A DNA stretch of 64,000 bases from Nocardia alba NBRC 108234 (GTDB lineage: Bacteria > Actinomycetota > Actinomycetes > Mycobacteriales > Mycobacteriaceae). The position numbers were made by a program, and so were the translations under genes. Positions within the stretch are counted from its first letter, which is position 1, and every line of letters begins with the position of its first letter. Below, in pieces: positions 35,744-43,732 of this stretch. The notes beneath the pieces were generated by a model, which saw only the letters and a list, made by a program, of their open reading frames with translations, had not been told where the DNA came from and made no database searches. The stretch is taken from NCBI RefSeq assembly GCF_001612665.1, contig NZ_BDAX01000001.1:124001-188000 (forward strand). Reading direction: 5' to 3'.

Positions 35744-36843
35744 CACGACTCGCCACGCTGGCCAGGATCGTGCTGGTGCTCGGACTCGGTGCGCTCGCGG
35801 GGTGCGCGGGCAGCCCGAACGACACGGATTCGGCCATCACTGTGACGGCCCGATTCGACAACGGCGCCGGACTCTACGTCGGCAACGCCGTGGCCGTACT
35901 CGGGATGCCGGTCGGTGAGGTCACCGCCATCACCCCGCGCGGTTCCCATGTCGAGGTCACCATGCGGGTCGAGGGCGCGGTGGACATCCCGGCGGACGCG
36001 ACCGCGGTGACCGTCTCGACCTCGGTACTGACCGATCGCCACGTCGAGTTCACACCCGCCTACCGCGGCGGCGCCACCCTGGCCGACGGAGCGCAGCTCG
36101 GCCTCGACCGCACCCGCACCCCCATCGACTTCGACCGCTTGCTCGGCGCCGCCGACGGGATGGCCGCGCAGTTGGCCGGCGCGACTCCCGAGACCGGTCC
36201 GATCGCGCGCCTGCTCGATACGTCCGCGCGGATCGCCTCGGGCAGCGGTCCGGAACTTCGGGCCACGATGAACGAACTGTCCGGTGCCCTGCGGCTCGGC
36301 GAGGACGGGGGAGCCCAGACCCAGAAGGCGATCACCGACATCGTCGAGCACCTGGCGGTCCTGATTCGCGCCGCGGCCGACAACGACCAGACGATCCGGG
36401 AATTCGGCAGTGCGACAGGGCAATTGAGTAGTGTCCTGGCCGATCTCCAGATCGGCGCGGGTGATACCGGCGCGCAGATCGTGCAGATCATGCAGCAGAC
36501 CGATGACCTCCTGTCCCAGAACAGTGCGAGCCTGCGCTCCACGGTGACCAACGCGGGCACCGTCACCCACGCGCTCGCGGACTACCGCGAGGAGATCGCC
36601 GAGTTCATCGACGTGACACCGCTGTTGCTGAACAACGCCTACAACGCCATCGACGTCGACTACCGCGGCGTCCGGGTGCACGCGCTGCTGGACAAGGTCT
36701 TCTTCGACGGCCAACTGGTGAAGGAGGTGTGCAACGTGCTGGGGCTACGCCAACTCGGTTGCAGCACAGGAACATTGCAGGATTTCGGGCCGGACTTCGG
36801 CATCACCGACATGCTAGAGGCGATGTCGAGGTTGCCACGATGA
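35740..36843 (+). CDS. mceD: MceD, predicted lipoprotein
   Basis: A protein of 367 residues. The Mce domain runs over about 28-110 (FDNGAGLYVGNAVAVLGMPV). Its N-terminus has a lipobox LAGC after a hydrophobic core, with Cys near residue 22, so it is predicted to be lipidated. In most mce operons only MceE (LprK type) is a lipoprotein, so a lipoprotein MceD is a variant found in some Nocardia and Rhodococcus operons. Overlaps on both sides are 4 bp. Confidence 0.9.
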   Translation: MTRLATLARIVLVLGLGALAGCAGSPNDTDSAITVTARFDNGAGLYVGNAVAVLGMPVGEVTAITPRGSHVEVTMRVEGAVDIPADATAVTVSTSVLTDRHVEFTPAYRGGATLADGAQLGLDRTRTPIDFDRLLGAADGMAAQLAGATPETGPIARLLDTSARIASGSGPELRATMNELSGALRLGEDGGAQTQKAITDIVEHLAVLIRAAADNDQTIREFGSATGQLSSVLADLQIGAGDTGAQIVQIMQQTDDLLSQNSASLRSTVTNAGTVTHALADYREEIAEFIDVTPLLLNNAYNAIDVDYRGVRVHALLDKVFFDGQLVKEVCNVLGLRQLGCSTGTLQDFGPDFGITDMLEAMSRLPR

Positions 36844-37946
36844 GACAGCGATATCGGTCCGCGTCGACCCTGCTGCTGGCCGGGGTGGTACTCGCTACCG
36901 TGCCCGGCTGCGCGGTGGGTCTGGGCGATCTGCCGTTGCCCGCGCCCGGCGTCGGCGACGGCGGCTATACGATCCACGCCGGCTTCGCCAATGCGCTGAA
37001 CCTGCCCGAGCAGGCGAAGGTGCGGGTGCTCGGCGCCGACGTGGGCGAGGTCGCGCGGATGTCGGCACGCGACTACACCGCCGTGGTCACGATGCGCATT
37101 CAGCCGGGGGTGGCCCTGCCGGTGGGCACCCGTGCCGAATTACGCACCGCCACACCACTCGGCGATGTCTTCGTGGCGCTCACTCCGCCCGACGCCGCCG
37201 CTCCCGGCGGGCCGGTGCTGCACGACGGCGACACCATCGCGCTGTCGGCCACCCAGGCCGCGGCCACCATCGAGGAGCTGCTCACCACCGCGTCGCTGCT
37301 GGTCAACGGTGGGGTGATCCGGAACCTGACCAATATCGTCAACGGCCTCGGACACGCCGTCGGCGACCGAGGCGCGAATCTCGCCGCGCTGCTGGACAGA
37401 TCGACCAGAGTGGTGCAGGCACTGGCCGCGCGATCGGCCGATATCCGCACCGCACTCGTCGAAGTCGACCAGCTCACCCGGCAATTGCAGGAGCAGCGTC
37501 GCCCGCTCGGCGAGCTGGCCGACGTCGCGGGACCGGCGCTCACGGCCGCCACCGACAGTTCCCAGCAGGCGTTGACGCTGATCCGGCAGGTCGATCAGAT
37601 CAGTCGGGAACTGGCGAAGTTCCCTGCCATCGACGGGTCCGCCGCGGGCATGGTCGCCGACGTCAACCGGCTCTCTGCGGGGCTCAACGCGGCCTCGACC
37701 GATCCCAATGCCAGTCTCGCGGCGATGAATTCGATTCTCGGACCGATCATCAAGATCACCAACGGCACCTCGGCGCACGTGAACGCCGATCTGCAGGACG
37801 TGACGATCGGTGCGGTGCCCGATCCGGCGCACCCCGGTGATGAGGGCAGCCGGATACCGGACGTGAGCGACTGGCAGGCTCTCGTCGGCACCCTGACCTA
37901 CACCCTGCTCAAACTGCAGCAGCGCGTGACGGGAGCGGGGCGATGA
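36840..37946 (+). CDS. mceE: MceE, lipoprotein subunit
   Basis: A protein of 368 residues with a basic N-terminus, hydrophobic core and lipobox VPGC (Cys near residue 23). The Mce domain continues over about 40-125 (IHAGFANALNLPEQAKVRVL). This is the LprK-type lipoprotein of the operon. Start and stop overlap neighbours by 4 bp. Confidence 0.95.
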   Translation: MRQRYRSASTLLLAGVVLATVPGCAVGLGDLPLPAPGVGDGGYTIHAGFANALNLPEQAKVRVLGADVGEVARMSARDYTAVVTMRIQPGVALPVGTRAELRTATPLGDVFVALTPPDAAAPGGPVLHDGDTIALSATQAAATIEELLTTASLLVNGGVIRNLTNIVNGLGHAVGDRGANLAALLDRSTRVVQALAARSADIRTALVEVDQLTRQLQEQRRPLGELADVAGPALTAATDSSQQALTLIRQVDQISRELAKFPAIDGSAAGMVADVNRLSAGLNAASTDPNASLAAMNSILGPIIKITNGTSAHVNADLQDVTIGAVPDPAHPGDEGSRIPDVSDWQALVGTLTYTLLKLQQRVTGAGR

Positions 37947-39229
37947 CACCTGCGCAGCGATTTCGGCTCGTGCTCGGCGTGCCCGCGCGCGTCGTGGTCG
38001 GCGCGGCCGTGCTCGGCAGCCGGTTCCGGTCCATCCTGTCCAGCGGCGCGCTGGTGCTGACCCTGATCGTCGGCATCGCGTATCTGCTGTTCGGCGCCCT
38101 CGGCGTCGACCCCACGGCGGCCACCATGACCGTCCGCGTGCACCTCGCACAGTCCGGTGGGCTGTTGACCGGGCAGAATGTCACCTTGCGCGGTGTCCCG
38201 ATCGGTGAGGTCACCGCGATCGAGCTGACCTCGACCGGATTGGTGGCCACCGCGGCGATCGACGCGCAGGCCCGGGTGCCCGTCGGCGGCGCGGTCCGGG
38301 TCGCGAGCCTGTCGCTGGCAGGCGAGCAGTACCTCGATTTCCGCCCCGTCGACGACGACGGCCCCTACCTCGCCGACGGCGCCGAGATCGAGGTGGAGCG
38401 GACTTCGACGCCGGTGCCGCTGTGGCAGACCCTCGCGCAGCTGGATACCACGCTCGCACAGGTGGATCCGGCGCGGTTGGCGGCCATCGTCAAGGAACTC
38501 GGGGTGAGTGAGCAGGGCCCGCGCAAGCTCTCCGACATCATCGACGGTGGCATCTTTCTCGTCTCCACCTTGGATTCGGTGCTGCCCCAAACGGTCGGGC
38601 TGCTGCGCGACAGCCGGACGGTGCTGAGCACCGCGGCCGCCGCCTCGCCGGGACTGGGTGAATTCGCCGGTGACGCGGCACGAGTGATGTCGGGCGTGGA
38701 GGCGAAGTCGGGCGGATTCGTCGATCTGCTCGGCGCGGCACCAGGAACGCTCGGTGCGCTGGACGCGGTGCTGGACCAGAACTCGCCCGGCGTGGGCGAC
38801 CTGCTCGGCAACCTCACCACGGTGGCCGACATGGCGAACTCGCGAGTGCCTGCCCTGCGGGAGTTCTTCTTCCCGACCGAGCGGGCGGGCTCGACGCTGG
38901 GCAACCTCACCGCGGCATTCCACGACGGTGGCCTCTGGGGGCTGGTGAATCTGTACCCCCGCTACTCCTGCGATTACAACCTGCCGCGACATTCACCGTC
39001 GCAGCCGGACTTCCCCGAGCCCTACCTCTACACCTATTGCCCGAACGAGGACCCGTCGGTCCTCATCCGCGGTGCGCGCAACGCACCGCGCCCGCCGGGT
39101 TCGCGTGTCCCCGGTCCGCCGCCGCCGGGACAGGCGACCGCGACGCAGGCGATCCCGACTCCGCTCGGACCATGGACACTTCCGCTCACCTTCGCCGGGC
39201 CGGATCTGTCGACGCCGGTACCTCGGTGA
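37943..39229 (+). CDS. mceF: MceF
   Basis: A protein of 428 residues. It has an N-terminal cytoplasmic tail of about 30 residues, a transmembrane anchor (ILSSGALVLTLIVGIAYLLF), the Mce domain (LAQSGGLLTGQNVTLRGVPI) and a long helical region. The C-terminus is rich in Pro and ends PLTFAGPDLSTPVPR. It overlaps mceE by 4 bp. A GTG at 39226 overlapping its stop is a possible alternative start for the next gene. Confidence 0.95.
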   Translation: MTPAQRFRLVLGVPARVVVGAAVLGSRFRSILSSGALVLTLIVGIAYLLFGALGVDPTAATMTVRVHLAQSGGLLTGQNVTLRGVPIGEVTAIELTSTGLVATAAIDAQARVPVGGAVRVASLSLAGEQYLDFRPVDDDGPYLADGAEIEVERTSTPVPLWQTLAQLDTTLAQVDPARLAAIVKELGVSEQGPRKLSDIIDGGIFLVSTLDSVLPQTVGLLRDSRTVLSTAAAASPGLGEFAGDAARVMSGVEAKSGGFVDLLGAAPGTLGALDAVLDQNSPGVGDLLGNLTTVADMANSRVPALREFFFPTERAGSTLGNLTAAFHDGGLWGLVNLYPRYSCDYNLPRHSPSQPDFPEPYLYTYCPNEDPSVLIRGARNAPRPPGSRVPGPPPPGQATATQAIPTPLGPWTLPLTFAGPDLSTPVPR

Positions 39230-39273
39230 ACGGCTCCGGACTCGCACCGCACACCACCACGCTAGGAATCGCT

Positions 39274-39885
39274 ATGAACGACACGGACACCAAGACCGAG
39301 ACCGAATTGCTCGAACCGGCGGTAGTGAAGACATCGGCGGATTCTGATCCGGCGCCGACCGAAGAGCCGAAACAGGCAGGCCCGACGAAGCTGCAGCGGG
39401 TGCGGGCGATCGCGCGCCGGATCGCCGCGCCGGTCACCGTGGTGGCCGCCGTGGCAGCGCTGGCGGCGGCGGGCTTCCTCGGCTGGAAACTCGACGAGAA
39501 GTCCGACACCGACGCCGCCGCCGAAGCCGGGCTCGCGGCGGCGCGGGCCTACGCCGTCACCTTGACCAGCGTGGACTCCAACCACCTCGATCGTGATTTC
39601 GCGGCGGTGCTGGACGGATCGACCGGCGAGTTCAAGGACATGTACACCCGGTCGAGCGGTCAGCTGCGCCAGCTGTTGCTCGAGAACAAGGCGACCGGCA
39701 CCGGCACGGTGCTCGACGCCGCGGTGAAATCGAAATCCGAGACCAAGGTCGAAGTGCTGTTGTTCATCGATCAGACGGTCACCAATATCGCCGCCGCCGA
39801 TCCGCGCGTCGACCACAGCCGGGTCCAGATGACGATGGAACTCGTCAACGGACGCTGGCTGGCCAGCCGGGTCTACCTGCCCTAA
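39274..39885 (+). CDS. Mce-associated membrane protein
   Basis: A protein of 203 residues. Residues 1-45 are acidic and Pro-rich, a transmembrane segment lies at about 53-70 (VTVVAAVAALAAAGFLGWKL), and the outside domain resembles the Mce-associated protein family (Mam), with a segment ending in RVQMTMELVNGRWLASRVYL. Mam proteins stabilise the Mce complex. The ATG at 39274 follows an AGGAA site; a GTG at 39226 overlapping the mceF stop is in frame and would add 16 residues. Confidence 0.8.
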   Translation: MNDTDTKTETELLEPAVVKTSADSDPAPTEEPKQAGPTKLQRVRAIARRIAAPVTVVAAVAALAAAGFLGWKLDEKSDTDAAAEAGLAAARAYAVTLTSVDSNHLDRDFAAVLDGSTGEFKDMYTRSSGQLRQLLLENKATGTGTVLDAAVKSKSETKVEVLLFIDQTVTNIAAADPRVDHSRVQMTMELVNGRWLASRVYLP

Positions 39886-39937
39886 TCCTCTCCCCGCTCG
39901 ACCGCGCGGAGTTCCGTGCTGTCTCGCGGGAATGAGG

Positions 39938-39970
39938 TTCTCAAAAATGAATATGGTTGTTACCATCGAA
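39938..39970 (+). promoter_or_regulatory. Promoter-like element of the P450 operon, shared with the SDR gene
   Basis: TTCTCA at 39938-39943 and TACCAT at 39961-39966 are 17 bp apart and look like -35 and -10 boxes. The stretch CAAAAA (39942-39947) to TACCATCGAA (39961-39970) matches, over 29 bp, an element at 43686-43714 on the other strand. Both end about 45 bp before a start codon. The match suggests one regulator or sigma factor for both genes. Confidence 0.5.
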
Positions 39971-40013
39971 GTGCGCGTCTTTGTCGCGGCTTCCCGATCA
40001 CCTGGAGTTCTCC

Positions 40014-41291
40014 GTGACCGATTTCGATACAGTGAACTACTTCACCGACCCGGATCTGATTCCCGATCCCCATCCCTATTTCGATCATCTGCGGTCGAAG
40101 TGCCCGGTGACCCAGGAACCGCACTTCGGTGTGTACGCCGTCACCGGATATGAGGAATCGGCTGAGGTACTGAAGGATTCGTCGATCTTCTCCTCGGCTG
40201 TCGCCGTCGGCGGACCCTTCCCGCCACTGCCGTTCACGCCGGTCGGCGACGATATCAGCGACCTCATCGACCAGCATCGGACCGAGTTGCCGATGTTCGA
40301 GCACATGGTGACGATGGACCCGCCGCAACACACCTTCGCGCGGTCGGTGTTGAATCGTCTGCTCACGCCCGCCCGCTTGAAAGAAAACGAAGAATTCATG
40401 TGGCGGCTGGCCGACCAGCAGCTCGACGAATTCGTCGAGGCCGGCCAATGTGAATTCCTATCCCAGTACGCCAAGCCGTTCGCGCTCTTGGTCGTCGCGG
40501 ATATGCTCGGCGTTCCCGAAGTCGATCACCAGCAATTCCGTGTCGTGCTCGGCGCGCCCCAGCCGGGTGCCCGACCCGGTGCGATCGACAACGAAGCGCT
40601 CTCGAGCAACCCGTTGGCCTGGCTGGACGAGAAATTCGTCTCCTACATCACCGATCGCCGCAACGAGCCACGCGACGACGTACTGACGTCGTTGGCGCTG
40701 GCGAAGTATCCGGACGGCACCACACCGGAGGTCCTCGATGTGGCGCGGTCGGCGACCTTCTTGTTCGCCGCCGGGCAGGAGACCACGGCCAAGGTGCTGG
40801 GCGCGGCGGTGCGGTTCATGGGCGATCACCCCGACGTGCAGCAGCGATTGCGCGAGGACCGCACCTTGATCCCGAACTTCATCGAGGAAACCCTGCGGAT
40901 GGACGCACCGGTCAAGAGCGGGTTCCGGCTCGCTCGCCGCGCGACCACCGTCGGTGAGGTGGACATCCCGGCCGGCGGCCTGGTGATGTTCTGCCCCGGC
41001 GCGGCCAATCGCGATCCGCGCCGATTCGAGGACCCGCACGAGTTCCGTCTCGACCGCGACAACTTCCGTGAGCACATCGCGTTCGGTCGCGGCGTGCACA
41101 CCTGCCCGGGCGGCCCGCTCGCGCGGGTGGAGGGTCGGGTCTCGATCGAACGGATCCTGGACCGGCTGCTCGACATCGAGATCGATGCGGACAAGCACGG
41201 TCCGGTCGACGCGCGCACCTACGAGTACGAACCCACCTTCCTGCTGCGTGGGCTCAGCGAACTGCACATCCGCTTCACTCCCCAATCCTGA
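40014..41291 (+). CDS. Cytochrome P450 monooxygenase
   Basis: A protein of 425 residues. The haem-binding loop FGRGVHTCPGG places the thiolate ligand at about Cys364. The ExxR pair is at about Glu292-Arg295, and the I-helix oxygen-binding motif is AAGQETTAKVL near residue 250. It hydroxylates an unreactive C-H bond using two electrons from a ferredoxin, probably the 3Fe-4S ferredoxin encoded 930 bp downstream. The GTG at 40014 follows a GGAG site; the longer frame is not supported. Following directly after the mce operon, it probably acts on the imported lipid. Confidence 0.9.
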   Translation: MTDFDTVNYFTDPDLIPDPHPYFDHLRSKCPVTQEPHFGVYAVTGYEESAEVLKDSSIFSSAVAVGGPFPPLPFTPVGDDISDLIDQHRTELPMFEHMVTMDPPQHTFARSVLNRLLTPARLKENEEFMWRLADQQLDEFVEAGQCEFLSQYAKPFALLVVADMLGVPEVDHQQFRVVLGAPQPGARPGAIDNEALSSNPLAWLDEKFVSYITDRRNEPRDDVLTSLALAKYPDGTTPEVLDVARSATFLFAAGQETTAKVLGAAVRFMGDHPDVQQRLREDRTLIPNFIEETLRMDAPVKSGFRLARRATTVGEVDIPAGGLVMFCPGAANRDPRRFEDPHEFRLDRDNFREHIAFGRGVHTCPGGPLARVEGRVSIERILDRLLDIEIDADKHGPVDARTYEYEPTFLLRGLSELHIRFTPQS

Positions 41292-41321
41292 CCACGACAA
41301 CAACGACAGAGGTAGGTAATC

Positions 41322-42158
41322 ATGACCGGACGGGTCGAAGGCAAGGTCGCGTTCATCACCGGAGCCGCGCGCGGGCAAGGCCGCAGCCACGCGCTGCGGT
41401 TGGCGCAGGAAGGCGCCGACATCATCGCCATCGATGTCTGTAAGCAACTCGACAACGTGCCGTTCGCGATGTCGACCCCGGAGGATCTGGCGACCACCGC
41501 CGATCTCATCCGGGCACAGGGCCGTCGCGTGGTCACCGCCGAGGTCGATGTCCGCGACTACGACGGGCTCAAGGTCGCGGTCGACGGAGCGGTCGCCGAA
41601 CTGGGCAGGCTCGACATCATCGTCGCCAACGCCGGGATCGGCAACGAGGGCGGCGCGCTGGTCGATCTGCAGGAGAACCTGTGGGACGACATGATCGACG
41701 TCAACCTCGGCGGCGTCTGGAAATCGGTGAAAGCCGCTGTGCCGCATGTGATCGCCGGTGAGCGCGGCGGCTCGATAATCCTGACGAGCTCGGTGGGCGG
41801 GCTCAAGGCCTACCCCAATATCGGCCACTATGTCGCGGCCAAGCACGGTGTCGTCGGACTCATGCGGACCTTCGCGGTGGAACTGGCGCAGCACTCCATC
41901 CGGGTGAACTCGGTCCACCCGACGCACGTGAACACGCCCATGGTGATGAACGAGGGCACCTACAAGCTGTTCCGCCCGGATCTGGAGAGCCCAGGCCCCG
42001 CCGACCTCGAGCCGATCGCCCGGTTGTTCCACACCCTGCCGGTCGCCTGGATCGAGCCCGAGGATGTCAGCAACGCGGTGCTGTATCTGGCCTCCGACGA
42101 GGCTCGCTACGTCACCGGTGTGCCCCTGCCGATCGACGCGGGCGGAATGCTCAAGTAA
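41322..42158 (+). CDS. SDR dehydrogenase, mycofactocin-associated type
   Basis: A protein of 278 residues. It has the nucleotide-binding motif FITGAARGQGRSHALRLAQE, the NAGIG motif, an active-site Ser and Tyr-X-X-X-Lys (SVGGLKAYPNIGHYVAAKHG) and the C-terminal YVTGVPLPIDAGGMLK. The insert at about residues 40-60 with IDVCKQLDNVPFAMSTPEDL is the hallmark of the mycofactocin-coupled subgroup, whose NAD is not exchanged freely. It probably oxidises the alcohol made by the P450 to a carbonyl. No mycofactocin biosynthesis genes are in the window. Confidence 0.85.
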   Translation: MTGRVEGKVAFITGAARGQGRSHALRLAQEGADIIAIDVCKQLDNVPFAMSTPEDLATTADLIRAQGRRVVTAEVDVRDYDGLKVAVDGAVAELGRLDIIVANAGIGNEGGALVDLQENLWDDMIDVNLGGVWKSVKAAVPHVIAGERGGSIILTSSVGGLKAYPNIGHYVAAKHGVVGLMRTFAVELAQHSIRVNSVHPTHVNTPMVMNEGTYKLFRPDLESPGPADLEPIARLFHTLPVAWIEPEDVSNAVLYLASDEARYVTGVPLPIDAGGMLK

Positions 42159-42224
42159 TCACCCCGTCGCGCCGACCGTGGTGGTCGGCGCGACCCCGAG
42201 AAACAACGAAGGCGGAGAACGGTC

Positions 42225-42419
42225 ATGAGGGTGTCGGTCGACGGGACCAAATGTGAGGGCCATGCCCTGTGCGCGGGTATCGCGCCGACGGTGTTCGAGG
42301 TGAACGCCGAGGACCTGGCCGTGGTGGTCGACGAATATCCGGGTGGTGCCACCGAATCGGAGGTTCGCTCGGCGGCGTCGGCCTGCCCGACGATGGCGAT
42401 CGCGTTGGGCGAGAGCTAG
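42225..42419 (+). CDS. Small 3Fe-4S ferredoxin of the P450-partner type
   Basis: A protein of 64 residues with ligands in the pattern CEGHALC and a later CP (SACPTMAI). The second Cys of the usual CxxCxxC is His here, as in several mycobacterial P450-associated ferredoxins. It should carry a single 3Fe-4S cluster and deliver electrons to the P450. The ATG follows a GGCGGAGAAC site. The gene ends the plus-strand transcript before a strong terminator. Confidence 0.9.
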   Translation: MRVSVDGTKCEGHALCAGIAPTVFEVNAEDLAVVVDEYPGGATESEVRSAASACPTMAIALGES

Positions 42420-42443
42420 CTCCGCGTCCGAGAAGGTCGAATG

Positions 42444-42476
42444 CAGAAACCCGCCTCCCACGGAGGCGGGTTTCTG
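42444..42476. terminator. Bidirectional terminator
   Basis: A perfect 15-bp stem, CAGAAACCCGCCTCC at 42444-42458 and its complement at 42462-42476, with a 3-nt loop and flanking T-rich bases. It sits 24 bp after the ferredoxin stop and 85 bp beyond the convergent Zn-ribbon gene. Confidence 0.85.
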
Positions 42477-42561
42477 CTGTCAGAAGACTTGCGGGGAAAA
42501 GTGATTGCCGACATCAGCCGCGAGGATCCGGGGCGGATTCTCGCGGCTGACGGGGTGTCGT

Positions 42562-42786
42562 TCAGGCGGCAGGGTCGGCCGCGGCCGCACCACCGGTCAT
42601 GGTGGTACGGGTCACGGGCCCGTACCACCCGCACGGCAGTTCGCAGGTGGCCACCACGTGGCGTTCGATGAGGCCGTCGAGGGACTTGCGTATCGTCTCC
42701 GCCGCGCCGGCGGGATAGCCGCAGCGTGGGCATTTGCCGTAGTAGTCGAGGATCGGACGGACGCTGATCTGAATGGTCGGATGCAC
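42562..42786 (-). CDS. Small Cys-rich (zinc-ribbon-like) protein
   Basis: A protein of 74 residues from a GTG start with a GAAGGA site 6 bp upstream. It contains CPRCGYP at about residues 19-25 and CELPCGW at about 48-54, a four-Cys pattern suited to a zinc ribbon. The N-terminus (MHPTIQISVRPILDYYGK) and the end are not informative. I do not know the family; it lies 20 bp after the SDR gene on the same strand and may be its partner. Small proteins of this look often mask as unannotated ORFs. Confidence 0.6.
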   Translation of the reverse strand: MHPTIQISVRPILDYYGKCPRCGYPAGAAETIRKSLDGLIERHVVATCELPCGWYGPVTRTTMTGGAAAADPAA

Positions 42787-42806
42787 GGTGTGTCCTTCAG
42801 CCGGTC

Positions 42807-43637
42807 TCAGTCGAGGAAGAGGTCGAGCGTCGGGCTGTCGCCGCCGCCGTAGCGCGACAGGTCCTCGACGCCGGACGCGGTGAGAACCTCCGCGTCGATG
42901 TAGCAGTTCCCGCTGGCCGAGCGGGCGGGTCGGGACAGGATCTCGATCGCGGCGTCGGCCATGATCTCGGGGCTGCGCGACGACGAGAGCAGATTGTCGC
43001 CGTCGGCCATGTTCGCGACCGCCGAGGTGGCGATATAGGTCTGGGGCCACAGGCAATTCACGGCGATGCCCGCGTCGGCGAACTCGGCGGCCCAGCCCAG
43101 CGAGAGCAGGGTCATGCCGTATTTGGACAGCGTGTAGGCGGGGTGGGCGCCGAGCCAGCGCGGGTTCATGTTCACCGGCGGCGACACGGTGAGCACGTGC
43201 GGGTTCGCCGAGGCGCGCAGGTGCGGCAGGCAGGCCTTGGTGAGCAGGAAGGTGCCGCGCAGGTTGATCTCCTGCATCAGGTCGTACTTCTTGGCCGAGA
43301 GGCTCTCGGTCGGTTCGACGCCGATCGCACTGGCGTTGTTCACGCAGATGTCGATGCCGCCGAACCGTTCGACGGCGGTCTCGACGGCGCGCGCCACGTC
43401 GGCTTCGTTGCGCACGTCGCCGACCACGGCGACAGCCTTGCCGCCCGCGGCCTCCACCTCGGCCACCGCGGTGTGCACGGTGCCGGGTAGCCGGGGGTGC
43501 GGCTGCGAGGTCTTGGCCAGCAGCACGAGATTCGCCCCGCGCCGCGCGGCGGCCAGCGCGATGGCCAAACCGATCCCGCGGGAGCCGCCGGAGATGACCA
43601 GGGTGCGGTCGGTGAGTACGGCGTTCTCGCTGGACAT
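42807..43637 (-). CDS. SDR dehydrogenase/reductase (HSDL2-like)
   Basis: A protein of 276 residues. It has the motif LVISGGSRGIGLAIALAAARRG, NNASAIGVEPTESLSAKKYD, the active-site Ser near VLTVSPPVNMN, Tyr-X-X-X-Lys (AYTLSKYGM) and CYIDAEVL near the end. This resembles the hydroxysteroid-dehydrogenase-like 2 group, in which the NNAS Asn is followed by Ala and Ser. It has an NADP or NAD-binding fold and probably acts on a lipid or CoA-linked alcohol. The ATG at 43637 has GAGGAG 7 bp upstream. It is divergent from the mutase gene. Confidence 0.85.
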   Translation of the reverse strand: MSSENAVLTDRTLVISGGSRGIGLAIALAAARRGANLVLLAKTSQPHPRLPGTVHTAVAEVEAAGGKAVAVVGDVRNEADVARAVETAVERFGGIDICVNNASAIGVEPTESLSAKKYDLMQEINLRGTFLLTKACLPHLRASANPHVLTVSPPVNMNPRWLGAHPAYTLSKYGMTLLSLGWAAEFADAGIAVNCLWPQTYIATSAVANMADGDNLLSSSRSPEIMADAAIEILSRPARSASGNCYIDAEVLTASGVEDLSRYGGGDSPTLDLFLD

Positions 43638-43685
43638 CGGTCTCCTCAGTGCTGGTCCCCGCCGCGGATCGAAGCGGCATTCCCT

Positions 43686-43717
43686 TTCGATGGTATTGGC
43701 ATTCTCATTTTTTGCAA
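43686..43717 (-). promoter_or_regulatory. Promoter-like element of the SDR gene, shared with the P450 gene
   Basis: On the minus strand, TTGCAA (43712-43717) and TACCAT (43690-43695) are 16 bp apart, an acceptable promoter. The stretch CAAAAA to TACCATCGAA matches the element before the P450 gene over 29 bp, with the last 10 bases identical. Between them TGAGAAT resembles half of the palindrome before the reductase gene at 48964. Confidence 0.5.
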
Positions 43718-43732
43718 GTACCGTAATCACTG

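Noticed and set aside
42787..43680. Upstream extension of the four-Cys small protein
   Set aside because: The extension is the out-of-phase shadow of the SDR gene; a GTG with a ribosome binding site at 42786 explains the real protein.
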